The notes below the pieces were generated by a model that was not told the DNA's origin, searched no databases, and was given only the letters and a program-made list of their open reading frames with translations. From Hetaerina americana (Eukaryota; Arthropoda; Insecta; Odonata; Calopterygidae), in NCBI GenBank assembly GCA_022747635.1, contig JAKTNV010000005.1, forward strand, positions 85,699,969 to 85,763,968: a stretch of 64,000 nt of DNA, in the 5' to 3' direction. How positions within the stretch are numbered: the stretch's first letter is position 1; the number at the start of each line of letters is the position of its first letter. Below are positions 45,995 through 58,689 of this stretch, one piece after another. A program made the position numbers and the translations under genes.

Positions 45995-47610
45995 TTCGCT
46001 TCCTTTCTCCGAATTCTTCCAGTAATCACCCTGAATATAGGCAAATTCACCATAACGGCTATGGGAAATCAATGAGGAAATACTCATTAACTGCTAAATA
46101 TTTACAACCACATTGTTATTAGTTTAGTATTGACTGAATAGTTTTTACATAAATTCATTTAACATTGACTTATTTATCAATGATGACACAGACATTTTGA
46201 GGTTGGCTAAAGTTTAACATGGCCGGAAAATATAAACCTCCAAATCTGAAAAAAAAGTATTTTAAGATCTCTGAATGTATTTTTTCACTGACTTGCATGC
46301 CTTAATCCTTCATTTTCATCATCAGTGGTACTGCTTACTCCTGGGCCAAATCAATCCAATCAAGGAATTAAATCAAGAGGAAAGGCAGTTTGCGGATCAG
46401 ACAATTAGGAAGTATTATTGCATGGCACATTGGCACCCATGATATATGTCTCTCCGAGTCTCCAAAACATTCGAGTTATAGGGTACGATGTTCCGTTTGA
46501 TCTACGGGTATGTGACTTGAAAATAATTAAATAATAAAATTAAAATAAGATATGGCTTCCTATCCATTAATTGCTCTGATATAAACATGTGCTGAGCACT
46601 TCAATGTTGACGCCGTTACATTCTTTTTCACTTGCTTGAGCATTTGTTGGGCCCATTGCCGATTTGAATTTTATTTACCTTTCTTTTGTTTCCATTGGAG
46701 GAATAAGATATCAATTCAAAAAATATAATCTGCATCAAGTTAATTTTTTTTATTTTCAAACTTTACTTCAAACACTTTTCGGCATACATTATTTAAAATT
46801 CATCCAAGTTAAAGTCTTTTAAAAAAAGTTCAAGGAAAAGCATAGGACTTTAATAAAAGACAATTGTTTTCCAATGTTTACTTTATTTTTTCTAACGAGA
46901 GTGGACTTTGGCCTGGCATTCGCCCACAGTGAAGGGAAACCCAAAAAACATTCACAGACCGCCTTATAGTACAATTCAAATTACATCAACACAATTTAAT
47001 TCAATTCAAATGTACATACAAAGGATAATTGTTGACCATCATCACATCTTTTAAAAACCTTATACTAAAATTACACAGGTGACATGTTTGTGATTTCGCA
47101 GTGTTTTGATAGTGGCTCATACGCATTAAGTACCATTCAAACTATACACATTCACACTGCATGGTTATAACAAGTACAAATATTAAGGCTACTGGTTAGG
47201 TCTACCAAACCCAATATTCACCCCGTTAGTTTGCTACTAAATACATTCACACACGTACACACACACTCCTAAATACACTCAACCAAGCACACAATGTGTA
47301 TCCTACGAGTATTTATAATGAGGTGATGGCGAGTGTCTTAAAATGTGATTGTCTGAGTGAATGGTAGTGGTCATATTTACATTCATTATGCATAAATCTT
47401 TTACATTTGAATCATACACAAAATATAATTTACATTATGCAAAAGTGAATACAAAATCTTCTTAGGCTCCTCTTCACCGCATCCATGGAGGGCTCGTATC
47501 CTCGGTGCGCACCGCCTACAATGACGTCATAACTATAGTTAATACTGAGTCACACTGCCACATAATTTCTTCCCGCACATTGAAAGCCCAAATGAGTATT
47601 TCACATGAAC
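45995..47610. other. no gene recognised
   Basis: AT-rich sequence. A cyclic-AMP-response-element-like octamer TGACGTCA occurs at 47522-47529, about 90 bases before the ATG at 47615. It may be chance. Confidence 0.3.
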
Positions 47611-47614
47611 AACC

Positions 47615-48028
47615 ATGAGGCCCAAAGAAGAAGTTTCTATATTTGCAGCACATTTTTCAAATATTCATTCCTCATTTCAAAGATTTCTATTTAGTCTTCG
47701 TAATATAATGGCGTGGCGCATCTATGTTAACAACGACATTTCTACTTCAGATACGCTCACGAAAATAGTTCATAATGTTGAGTATCGAAATCATTCACAA
47801 TTAAATATAGAGAAAGCTGTTGGATATTTGCACTTAAAGAGACGTGGAGAAACTGAAATGGCGTTTCCTGGCTCCGGTGATTCCAAAGACTCGGCATCAA
47901 AAAATGCAGAAAAAATGACCATTGCTCGTTCCAGATGTGGGACGGTGATAGCATGTAATGTTTCATGTCCTAATTGCTGGATTTCCATTAAAGACCAAAT
48001 TTGGCCAAAGCTACGTTTGTACCTATAG
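47615..48028 (+). CDS. unassigned 137-aa open frame
   Basis: ATG at 47615 to TAG at 48026-48028. It starts MRPKEEVSIFAAHFSNIHSS and ends WISIKDQIWPKLRLYL, with a KRRGETEMAFPGSGDSKDSA middle. No signal peptide, membrane segment or domain is recognised. Minus-strand frames are also open over 47757-47988, which weakens the case. A CRE-like octamer lies upstream. It could be a lineage-specific gene, an exon, or a chance frame in otherwise AT-rich DNA. Confidence 0.3.
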   Translation: MRPKEEVSIFAAHFSNIHSSFQRFLFSLRNIMAWRIYVNNDISTSDTLTKIVHNVEYRNHSQLNIEKAVGYLHLKRRGETEMAFPGSGDSKDSASKNAEKMTIARSRCGTVIACNVSCPNCWISIKDQIWPKLRLYL

Positions 48029-48419
48029 ACACGGCGGAAAGGGAAAAATTTATCATGTTATCTCTAGCAGAGATTGTAATTAAAAAAATAAAATTATATT
48101 TAAAAAAATTAAAATGTTTAATTCTAAATTCCTCTTGAATCAAGAATAATTCAGACTTAATGAATAAAAAAATGTAAATTTCTCCATATGAAAAACTAAA
48201 CGAGTAATTCATAGAAATGCATTCAAAGAAGTAACTATGCGTGTGAAGTCTAAAAATAAAAATGGCTTGGTAAATTATATATTCTACAATTTTTTTTAGT
48301 ATTGATAAATCACATAAATAAATTGGTAGAAATTGCTTTCGTTTAATATTATATAATAACAGATTGCTAAAAATTAAAGACTAGCAGCCTGCAATGAATA
48401 GCAAAACATTGTCTAAGTA

Positions 48420-48720
48420 CTCACATTGTGTAGCGTGACGGAAGCGAGTCCCTTAATTCTTCTTTCTCCATATGAAGTCCTCTGTAGTCCCCGTCTTGCT
48501 GACTGACGAACATCCATCCTAATTGTCTAATTTCTAAACTTGTATCCGCTTTGCTTCTTTCCTTAGGTCCATTCCAGATGATTGCGTGTTCCTACAATCT
48601 TCCTTCGTCATCTTGGTTGGTCCATGTCTTGCTGACTGTAATACAGCGGATAATGACGTGAATTAAATTAACTGAATTTATGCGGTTCACAAGATCGAAA
48701 CACGCTTAAAAGTCTCAGCT
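48420..48720 (-). repeat. diverged sequence related to the satellite, LINE-tail-like
   Basis: On the plus strand, ttggttggtccatgtcttgc (near 48620) with flanking ttcgtcatc and tgactgtaatacagcgg parallels the satellite block attggtcggtccgtgtcttc and its flanks. In minus translation ARHGPTKMTKEDCRNTQSSG parallels the satellite's RRHGPTNASEEETRKPFGEW. The minus strand also resembles a LINE 3' end. It may be an ancestral relative of the satellite. Similarity was judged by eye. Confidence 0.45.
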
Positions 48721-48724
48721 TTAA

Positions 48725-49265
48725 GACAAGGACAGTAGGCCCAACTCCAATCAACCCCGAAAGAGGAACAAGAATCATTCCAAGAGGTACGCAAATAAAC
48801 ATTAAAAAAATATTCATAAAATCATGGAAATACGAATAACCGTTCTCGGAATTGATTTTAATGCGTCATGACCATTTTTCCGATATTAAGAGCGACAAAA
48901 TTATATATGAAAAATTATATATTCTACATGGAAAATTTTTACTTAAATCAAAGTAAAATGATATCAATTTAAATTGAAACCAAATTTTATAGGAAGAATA
49001 ACCCCAGATGATAAACAATATATTCTTAGATTCTGAGGTAGCTTCTTCCCATAACATCCTAAAACCGTGGTTAGAATTAACTTAATATATCAAATCAAGT
49101 TAAGTAAGTGAAGCGAAATTCATATATTTAAAATTCAAAAATATATAATTGAAAAATGTACACGAATGTACAATGGGATTAATCTAAAACCATAAAACAG
49201 GAAAGTAATTTAAAAGAGCATCGCGAAAAATATAATACTCACATAAATTGGCATAAGAGATTAAC
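48725..49265. other. AT-rich non-coding flank of the satellite
   Basis: No gene or recognisable repeat. The similarity to the satellite monomer begins at about 49268. Confidence 0.4.
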
Positions 49266-49267
49266 GC

Positions 49268-49590
49268 TCCCTTTTCTTCTTTCTCCCTTAGACGTTTTCG
49301 TTGGTCCATGTCTTCTTTGCCTGAAAGACGAGGCATTAATAAATGCAAACAATACACTTGGTGTGAGTGGTTCCGAAGATCAAAACTCGCAAAACCATCA
49401 CAGGAATGGAAGAGCGGCCACATGCAGAATACCAATCCATGCGATGGAGGAGGAATTTTTAACCTCTCAGAGCCAGACACAGAGCATAAAATACAAACAA
49501 AATACGGATGCACGCCTAACCTTAATCGAGTTGCATTCCGACCCTAAGGGTCAAAATCTAAACCTATTACGCCACTGTTATTCTTGACGT
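49268..49590. repeat. divergent edge monomer of the satellite array
   Basis: This copy is alignable to the satellite over most of its length (tggtccatgtcttctttgcc, caatacacttggtgtgagtg, cagagccagacacagagcat), but it carries many more substitutions than the internal copies. Degenerate edge monomers are expected where unequal exchange no longer homogenises the sequence. Confidence 0.85.
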
Positions 49591-51442
49591 AGATCCATTA
49601 TTCTTAGGATGGTGTCCATTCTCCAAATGGTTTTCTTGTTTCTTCTTCAGACGCATTGGTCGGTCCGTGTCTTCTTTGCCTGTAAGAGAACGGATTAATA
49701 CATACAAAAATACACTTGGTGTGGGTGGTTCCAAAGATAAAAATTCGCCCACCCATCACAGGAATGGAATAGCGGCCACATGCCGTAAACCAATCCACGC
49801 CATGGAGGTCGAATTACTAATCTCTCAGAGCCAGACACACAGGATAAAATTAAAACTAATCGCGGATGCACGCCTAACCTTAATCGAGTTGCATTCCGTC
49901 CCTAAGGGTCCAAATCTAAACCTATTACGCCAGTGTTATTCTTGACGTAGATCCATGATCCTTAGGATGTTGTCCATTCTCCAAATGGTTTTCTTGTTTT
50001 TTCTTCAGACGCATTGGTCGGTCCGTGTCTTCTTTGCCTGTAAGAGAACGGATTAATACATACAAAAATACACTTGGTGTGGGTGGTTCCAAAGATAAAA
50101 ATTCGCCCACCCATCACAGGAATGGAATAGCGGCCACATGCCGTAAACCAATCCACGCCATGGAGTTCGAATTTCTAATCTCTCAGAGCCAGACACACAG
50201 GATAAAATTAAAACTAATCGCGGATGAACGCCTAACCTTAATCGAGTTACATTCCGACCCTAAGGGTCCAAATCTAAACCTATTACGCCACTGTTATTCT
50301 TGACGTAGATCCATTATCCTTTGGATGGTGTCCATTCTCCAAATGGTTTTCTTGTTTCTTCTTTAGACGCATTGGTCGGTCCGTTCTTCTTTGCCTGTAA
50401 GAGAACGGATTAATACATACAAAAAATACACTTGGTGTGACTCGTTCAAAAGATCAAAATTCGCCCACCCATCACAGGAATGGAATAGCGGCCACATGCC
50501 GTAAACCAATCCACGCCATGGAGGTCGAATTACTAATGTCTCAGAGCCAGACACACAGGATAAAATTAAAACTAATCGCGGATGCACGCCTAACCTTAAT
50601 CGAGTTGCATTCCGACCCTAAGAGTCCAAATCTAAACCTATTACGCCAGTGTTATTCTTGACGTAGATCCATGATCCTTAGGATGTTGTCCATTCTCCAA
50701 ATGGTTTTCTTGTTTTTTCTTCAGACGCATTGGTCGGTCCGTGTCTTCTTGGCCTGTAAGAGAACGGATTAATGCACACAAAAAATACACTTGGTGTGGG
50801 TGGTTCCAAAGATCAAAATTCGCCCATTCATCACAGGAAAGGAATAGCGGCCACGTGCCGTAAACCAATCCACGCCATGGAGTTCGAATTTCAAATCTCT
50901 CAGAGCCAGACACACAGGATAAAATTAAAACTAATCGCGGATGCACGCCTAACCTTAATCGAGTTGCATTCCGACCTTAAGGGTCCAAATCTAAACCTAT
51001 TACGCCACTGTTATTCTTGACGTAGATCCATTATCCTTAGGATGGTGTCCATTCTCCAAATGGTTTTCTTGTTTCTTCTTCAGACGCATTGGTCGGTCCG
51101 TGTCTTCTTTGCCTGTAAGAGAACGGATTAATGCATACAAAAAATACACTTGGTGTGGGTGGTTCCAAAGATCAAAATTCGCCCATCCATCACAGGAATG
51201 GAATAACGGCCACATGCCGTAAACCAATCCACGCCATGGAGTTCGAATTTCTAATCTCTCAAAGCCAGACACACAGGATAAAATTAAAACTAATCGCGGA
51301 TGCACCCCTAACCTTAATCGAGTTGCATTCCGACCTTAAGGGTCCAAATCTAAACCTATTACGCCACTGTTAATCTTGACGTAGATCCATTATCCTTAGG
51401 ATGGTGTCCATTCTCCAAATGGTTTTCTTGTTTCTTCTTCAG

Positions 51443-51473
51443 ACGCATTGGTCGGTCCGTGTCTTCTTTGCCT
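51443..51473 (+). other. 31-nt cryptic mini-exon in the satellite monomer (example copy)
   Basis: In this representative copy a long pyrimidine tract ending tttcttgtttcttcttcag (51442) precedes a 31-nt segment followed by gtaagagaacgg (51474). Both are strong matches to splice acceptor and donor consensus. The same arrangement recurs in almost every monomer. A few copies (for example near 54668, 56823, 59700, 61132 and 63643) have cac instead of cag and lose the acceptor. Whether it is ever spliced is unknown. Confidence 0.55.
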
Positions 51474-53879
51474 GTAAGAGAACGGATTAATACATACAAA
51501 AAATACACTTGGTGTGACTCGTTCAAAAGATCAAAATTCGCCCACCCATCACAGGAATGGAATAGCGGCCACATGCCGTAAACCAATCCACGCCATGGAG
51601 GTCGAATTTCTAATCTCTCAGAGCCAGACACACAGGATAAAATTAAAACTAATCGCGGATGCAAGCCTAACGTTAATCGAGTTGCATTCCGACCCTAAGG
51701 GTCCGAATCTAAACCTATTACGCCACTGTTATTCTTGACGTAGATCCATTATCCTTAGGATGGTGTCCATTCTCCAAATGGTTTTCTTGTTTCTTCTTCA
51801 GACGCATTGGTCGGTCCGTGTCTTCTTTGCCTGTAAGAGAACTGTTTAATACATACAAAAAATACACTCCGTGTGGGTGGTTCCCAAGATCAAAATTCGC
51901 CCATCCATCACAGGAATGAATAGCGGCCACATGCCCTTAACCAATCCACGCCTTGGAGGTCGAATTTCTAATCTCTCAGAGCAAGACCCACAGGATAAAA
52001 TTAAAACTAATCGCGGATGCACGCCAAACCTTAATCGAGTTACATTCCGACCCTAAGGGTCCAAATCTAAACCTATTACGCCACTGTTATTCTTGACGTA
52101 GATCCATTATCCTTAGGATTGTGTCCATTCTCCAAATGGTTTTCTTGTTTCTTCTTCAGACGCATTGGTCGGTCCGTGTCTTCTTTGCCTGTAAGAGAAC
52201 GGATTAATACATACAAAAAATACACTTGGTGTGGGTGGTTCCAAAGATCAAAATTCGCACATACATCACAGGAATGGAATAGCGGCCACATGCCGTAAAC
52301 CAATCCACGCCATGGAGGTCGAATTTCTAATCTCTCAGAGCCAGACACACAGGATAAAATTAAAACTAATCGCGGATGCACTCCTAACCTTAATCGAGTT
52401 GCATTCCGACCCTAAGGGTCCACATCTAAACCTATTACGCCACTGTTATTCTAGACGTAGATCCATTATCCTTAGGATGGTGTCCATTCTCCAAATGGTT
52501 TTCTTGTTTCTTCTTCAGACGCATTGGTCGGTCCGTGTCTTCATTGCCTGTAAGAGAACTGATTAATACATATAAAAAAATACACTCCGTGTGGGTGGTT
52601 CCAAAGATCAAAATTCGCCCATCCATCACAGGAATGGAATAGCGGCCACATGCCGTAAACCAATCCACGCCATGGAGGTCGAATTTCTAATCTCTCAGAG
52701 CCAGACACAGGGGATAAAATTAAAACTAATCGCGGATGCACGCCTAACCTTAATCGAGTTGCATTCCGACCCTAAGGGTCCAAATCTAAACCTATTACGC
52801 CACTGTTATTCTTGACGTAGATCCATTATCCTTAGGATGGTGTCCATTCTCCAAATGGTTTTCTTTTCTTCTTCTTTAGACGCATTGGTCGGTCCGTGTC
52901 TTCTTTGCCTGTAAGAGAACGGATTAATACATAAAAAAAATACACTCCGTGTGGGTGGTTCCAAAGATCAAAATTCGCCCATCCATCACAGGAATGAATA
53001 GCGGCCACATGCCCTTAACTAATCCACGCCATGGAGGTCAAATTTCTAATCTCTCAGAGCCAGACACACAGGATAAACTTAAAACTAATCGCGGATGCAC
53101 GCCTAACCTTAATCGAGTTGCATTCCGACCCTAAGGGTCCAAATCTAAACCTATTACGCCACTGTTATTCTTGACGTAGATCCATTATCCTTAGGATGGT
53201 GTCCATTCTCCAAATGGTTTTCTTGTTTCTTCTTCAGACGCATTGGTCGGTCCGTGTCTTCTTTGCCTGTAAGAGAACGGATTATTACATAATAAAAAAA
53301 CGCTTGGTGTGGGTGGTTCCCAAGATCAAAATTCGCCCATCCATCACAGGAATAGAATAGCGGCCACATGCCGTAAACCAATCCACGCCATGGAGGTCGA
53401 ATTTCTAATCTCTCAGAGCCAGACACACAGGATAAAATTAAAACTAATCGCGGATGCACGCCTAACCTTAATCGAGTTGCCTTCCGACCCTAAGGGTCCA
53501 AATCTAAACCTATTACGCCATTGTTATTCTTGACGTAGATCCATTATCCTTAGGATGGTGTCCATTCTCCAAATGGTTTTCTTGTTTCTTCTTCAGACGC
53601 ATTGGTCGGTCCGTGTCTTCTTTGCCTGTAAGAGAACGGATTAATACATATAAAAATTCACTCCGTGTGGGTGGTTCCCAAGATCAAAATTCACCCATCC
53701 ATCACAGGAATGGAATAGCGGCCACATGCCGTAAACCAATCCACGCCATGGAGGTCGAATTTCTAATCTCTCAGAGCCAGACACACAGGATAAAATTAAA
53801 ACTAATCGCGGATGCACGCCTAACCTTAATCGAGTTGCATTCCGACCCTAAGGGTCCAAATCTAAACCTATTACGCCAC

Positions 53880-56800
53880 TGTTATTCTTGACGTAGATCC
53901 ATTATCCTTAGGATGGTGTCCATTCTCCAAATGGTTTTCTTGTTTCTTCTTCAGACGCATTGGTCGGTCCGTGTCTTCTTTGCCTGTAAGAGAACGGATT
54001 AATACATACAAAAAATACACTCCGTGTGGGTGGTTCCAAAGATCAAAATTCGCCCATCCATCACAGGAATGAATAGCGGCCACATGCCCTTAACCAATCC
54101 ACGCCATGGAGGTCAAATTTCTAATCTCTCAGAGCCAGACACACAGGATAAAATTAAAACTAATCGCGGATGCACGCCTAACCTTAATCGAGTTGCATTC
54201 CGACCCTAAGGGTCCAAATCTAAACCTATTACGCCATTGTTATTCTTGAGGTAGATCCATTATCCTTAGGATGGTGTCCATTCTCCAAATGGTTTTCTTG
54301 TTTCTTCTTCAGACGCATTGGTCGGTCCGTGTCTTCTTTGCCTGTAAGAGAACGGATTAATACATACAAAAAAAACACTCCGTGTGGGTGGTTCCCAAGA
54401 TCAAAATTCGCCCATCCATCACAGGAATGGAATAGCGGCCACATGCCGTAAACCAATCCACGCCATGGAGGTCGAATTTCTAATCTCTCAGAGCCAGACA
54501 CACAGGATAAAATTAAAACTAATCGCGGATGTACGCCTAACCTTAATCGAGTTGCATTCCGACCCTAAGGGTCCAAATCTAAACCTATTACGCCACTGTT
54601 ATTCTAGACGTAGATCCATTATCCTTAGGATGGTGTCCATTCTCCAAATGGTTTTCTTGTTTCTTCTTCACACGCATTGGTCGGTCCGTGTCTTCTTTGC
54701 CTGTAAGAGAATGGATTAATACATACAAAAAATACACTTGGTGTGGGTGGTTCCAAAGATCAAAATTCGCCCATCCATCACAGGAATGGAATAGCGGCCA
54801 CATGCCGTAAACCAATCCACGCCATGGAGGTCGAATTTCTAATCTCTCAGAGCCAGACACACAGGATAAAATTAAAACTAATCGCGGATGCACTCCTAAC
54901 CTTAATCGAGTTGCATTCCGACCCTAAGGGTCCAAATCTAAACCTATTACGCCACTGTTATTCTTGAGGTAGATCCATTATCCTTAGGATGGTGTCCATT
55001 CTCCAAATGGTTTTCTTGTTTCTTCTTCAGACGCATTGGTCGGTCCGTGTCTTCTTTGCCTGTAAGAGAACGGATTATTACATAATAAAAATACGCTTGG
55101 TGTGGGTGGTTCCCAAGAACAAAATTCGCCCATCCATCACAGGAATAGAATAGCGGCCACATGCCGTAAACCAATCCACACCATGGAGGTCGAATTTCTA
55201 TTCTCCCAGAGCCAGACACACACGATAAAATTAAAACTAATCGCGGATGCACGCCAAACCTTAATCGAGTTGCATTCCGACCCTAAGGGTCCAAATCTAA
55301 ACCTATTACGCCACTGTTATTCTTGACGTAGATCCATTATCCTTAGGATGGTGTCCATTCTCCAAATGGTTTTCTTGTTTCTTCTTCAGACGCATTGGTC
55401 GGTCCGTGTCTTCTTTGCCTGTAAGAGAACTGATTAATACATATAAAAAAATACACTCCGTGTGGGTGGTTCCCAAGATCAAAATTCGCCCATCCATCAC
55501 AGGAATAGAATAGCGGCCACATGCCGTAAACCAATCCACACCATGGAGGTCGAATTTCTATTCTCTCAGAGCCAGACCCACACGATAAAATTAAAACTAA
55601 TCGCGGATGCACGCCTAACCTTAATCGAGTTGCATTCCGACCCTAAGGGTCCAAATCTAAACCTATTACGCCATTGTTATTCTTGACGTAGATCCATTAT
55701 CCTTAGGATGGTGTCCATTCTCCAAATGGTTTTCTTGTTTCTTCTTCAGACGCATTGGTCGGTCCGTGTCTTCTTTGCCTGTAAGAGAACTGATTAATAC
55801 ATAAATAAAATACACTCCGTGTGGGTGGTTCCCAAGATAAAAATTCGCCCATCCATCACATGAATAGAATAGCGGCCACATGCCCTAAACCAATCCACGC
55901 CATGGAGTTCGAATTTCTAATCTCTCAGAGCCAGACACACAGGATAAAATTAAAACTAATCGCGGATGCACGCCTAACCTTAATCGAGTTGCATTCCGGC
56001 CCCTAAGGGTCCAAATCTAAACCTATTACGCCACTGTTATTCTTGACGTAGATCCATTATCCTTAGGATGGTGTCCATTCTCCAAATGGTTTTCTTGTTT
56101 CTTCTTCAGACGCATTGGTCGGTCCGTGTCTTCTTTGCCTGTAAGAGAACGGATTAATACATACAAAAAATACACTCCGTGTGGGTGGTTCCAAAGATCA
56201 AAATTCGCCCATCCATCACAGGAATGAATAGCGGCCACATGCCCTTAACCAATCCACGCCATGGAGGTCAAATTTCTAATCTCTCAGAGCCAGACACACA
56301 GGATAAAATTAAAACTAATCGCGGATGCACGCCTAACCTTAATCGAGTTGCATTCCGACCCTAAGGGTCCAAATCTAAACCTATTACGCCATTGTTATTC
56401 TTGAGGTAGATCCATTATCCTTAGGATGGTGTCCATTCTCCAAATGGTTTTCTTGTTTCTTCTTCAGACGCATTGGTCGGTCCGTGTCTTCTTTGCCTGT
56501 AAGAGAACGGATTAATACATACAAAAAAAACACTCCGTGTGGGTGGTTCCCAAGATCAAAATTCGCCCATCCATCACAGGAATGGAATAGCGGCCACATG
56601 CCGTAAACCAATCCACGCCATGGAGGTCGAATTTCTAATCTCTCAGAGCCAGACACACAGGATAAAATTAAAACTAATCGCGGATGTACGCCTAACCTTA
56701 ATCGAGTTGCATTCCGACCCTAAGGGTCCAAATCTAAACCTATTACGCCACTGTTATTCTAGACGTAGATCCATTATCCTTAGGATGGTGTCCATTCTCC

Positions 56801-58190
56801 AAATGGTTTTCTTGTTTCTTCTTCACACGCATTGGTCGGTCCGTGTCTTCTTTGCCTGTAAGAGAATGGATTAATACATACAAAAAATACACTTGGTGTG
56901 GGTGGTTCCAAAGATCAAAATTCGCCCATCCATCACAGGAATGGAATAGCGGCCACATGCCGTAAACCAATCCACGCCATGGAGGTCGAATTTCTAATCT
57001 CTCAGAGCCAGACACACAGGATAAAATTAAAACTAATCGCGGATGCACTCCTAACCTTAATCGAGTTGCATTCCGACCCTAAGGGTCCAAATCTAAACCT
57101 ATTACGCCACTGTTATTCTTGAGGTAGATCCATTATCCTTAGGATGGTGTCCATTCTCCAAATGGTTTTCTTGTTTCTTCTTCAGACGCATTGGTCGGTC
57201 CGTGTCTTCTTTGCCTGTAAGAGAACGGATTATTACATAATAAAAATACGCTTGGTGTGGGTGGTTCCCAAGAACAAAATTCGCCCATCCATCACAGGAA
57301 TAGAATAGCGGCCACATGCCGTAAACCAATCCACACCATGGAGGTCGAATTTCTATTCTCCCAGAGCCAGACACACACGATAAAATTAAAACTAATCGCG
57401 GATGCACGCCAAACCTTAATCGAGTTGCATTCCGACCCTAAGGGTCCAAATCTAAACCTATTACGCCACTGTTATTCTTGACGTAGATCCATTATCCTTA
57501 GGATGGTGTCCATTCTCCAAATGGTTTTCTTGTTTCTTCTTCAGACGCATTGGTCGGTCCGTGTCTTCTTTGCCTGTAAGAGAACTGATTAATACATATA
57601 AAAAAATACACTCCGTGTGGGTGGTTCCCAAGATCAAAATTCGCCCATCCATCACAGGAATAGAATAGCGGCCACATGCCGTAAACCAATCCACACCATG
57701 GAGGTCGAATTTCTATTCTCTCAGAGCCAGACCCACACGATAAAATTAAAACTAATCGCGGATGCACGCCTAACCTTAATCGAGTTGCATTCCGACCCTA
57801 AGGGTCCAAATCTAAACCTATTACGCCATTGTTATTCTTGACGTAGATCCATTATCCTTAGGATGGTGTCCATTCTCCAAATGGTTTTCTTGTTTCTTCT
57901 TCAGACGCATTGGTCGGTCCGTGTCTTCTTTGCCTGTAAGAGAACTGATTAATACATAAATAAAATACACTCCGTGTGGGTGGTTCCCAAGATCAAAATT
58001 CGCCCATCCATCACATGAATAGAATAGCGGCCACATGCCCTAAACCAATCCACGCCATGGAGTTCGAATTTCTAATCTCTCAGAGCCAGACACACAGGAT
58101 AAAATTAAAACTAATCGCGGATGCACGCCTAACCTTAATCGAGTTGCATTCCGGCCCCTAAGGGTCCAAATCTAAACCTATTACGCCACT
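53880..58190. repeat. higher-order repeat: 2155-bp six-monomer block in tandem duplicate
   Basis: About 53880-56035 recurs at about 56035-58190 with a constant offset of 2155 bp (six monomers). Rare variants are shared at the same place: aaaaaaaacactccg (54366 and 56521), cttcacacgc (54667 and 56822), cattctcccagagcc-type changes (55203 and 57358) and ccggcccctaag (55996 and 58151). I noticed one difference, a versus c near 55840. The monomers within the block differ far more from each other, so this is a recent block duplication. Confidence 0.9.
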
Positions 58191-58689
58191 GTTATTCTTG
58201 ACGTAGATCCATTATCCTTAGGATGGTGTCCATTCTCCAAATGGTTTTCTTGTTTCTTCTTCAGACGCATTGGTCGGTCCGTGTCTTCTTTGCCTGTAAG
58301 AGAACTGATTAATACATACATAAAATACACTCCGTGTGGGTGGTTCCCAAGATCTAAATTCGCCCATCCATCACATGAATAGAATAGCGGCCACATGCCC
58401 TAAACCAATCCACGCCATGGAGTTCGAATTTCTAATCTCTCAGAGCCAGACACACAGGATAAAATTAAAAGTAATCGCGGATGCACGCCTAACCTTAATC
58501 GAGTTGCATTCCGACCCTAAGGGTCCAAATCTAAACCTATTACGCCAGTGTTATTCTTGACGTAGTACCATTATCCTTAGGATGGTGTCCATTCTCCAAA
58601 TGGTTTTCTTATTTCTTCTTCAGACGCATTGGTCGGTCCGTGTGTTCTTTGCCTGTAAGAGAACGGATTAATACATAAAAAAAATACAC

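Noticed and set aside
47522..47529. CRE-like TGACGTCA as a confirmed regulatory site
   Set aside because: A single octamer in 64 kb can occur by chance. It is reported only as context for the unassigned frame.
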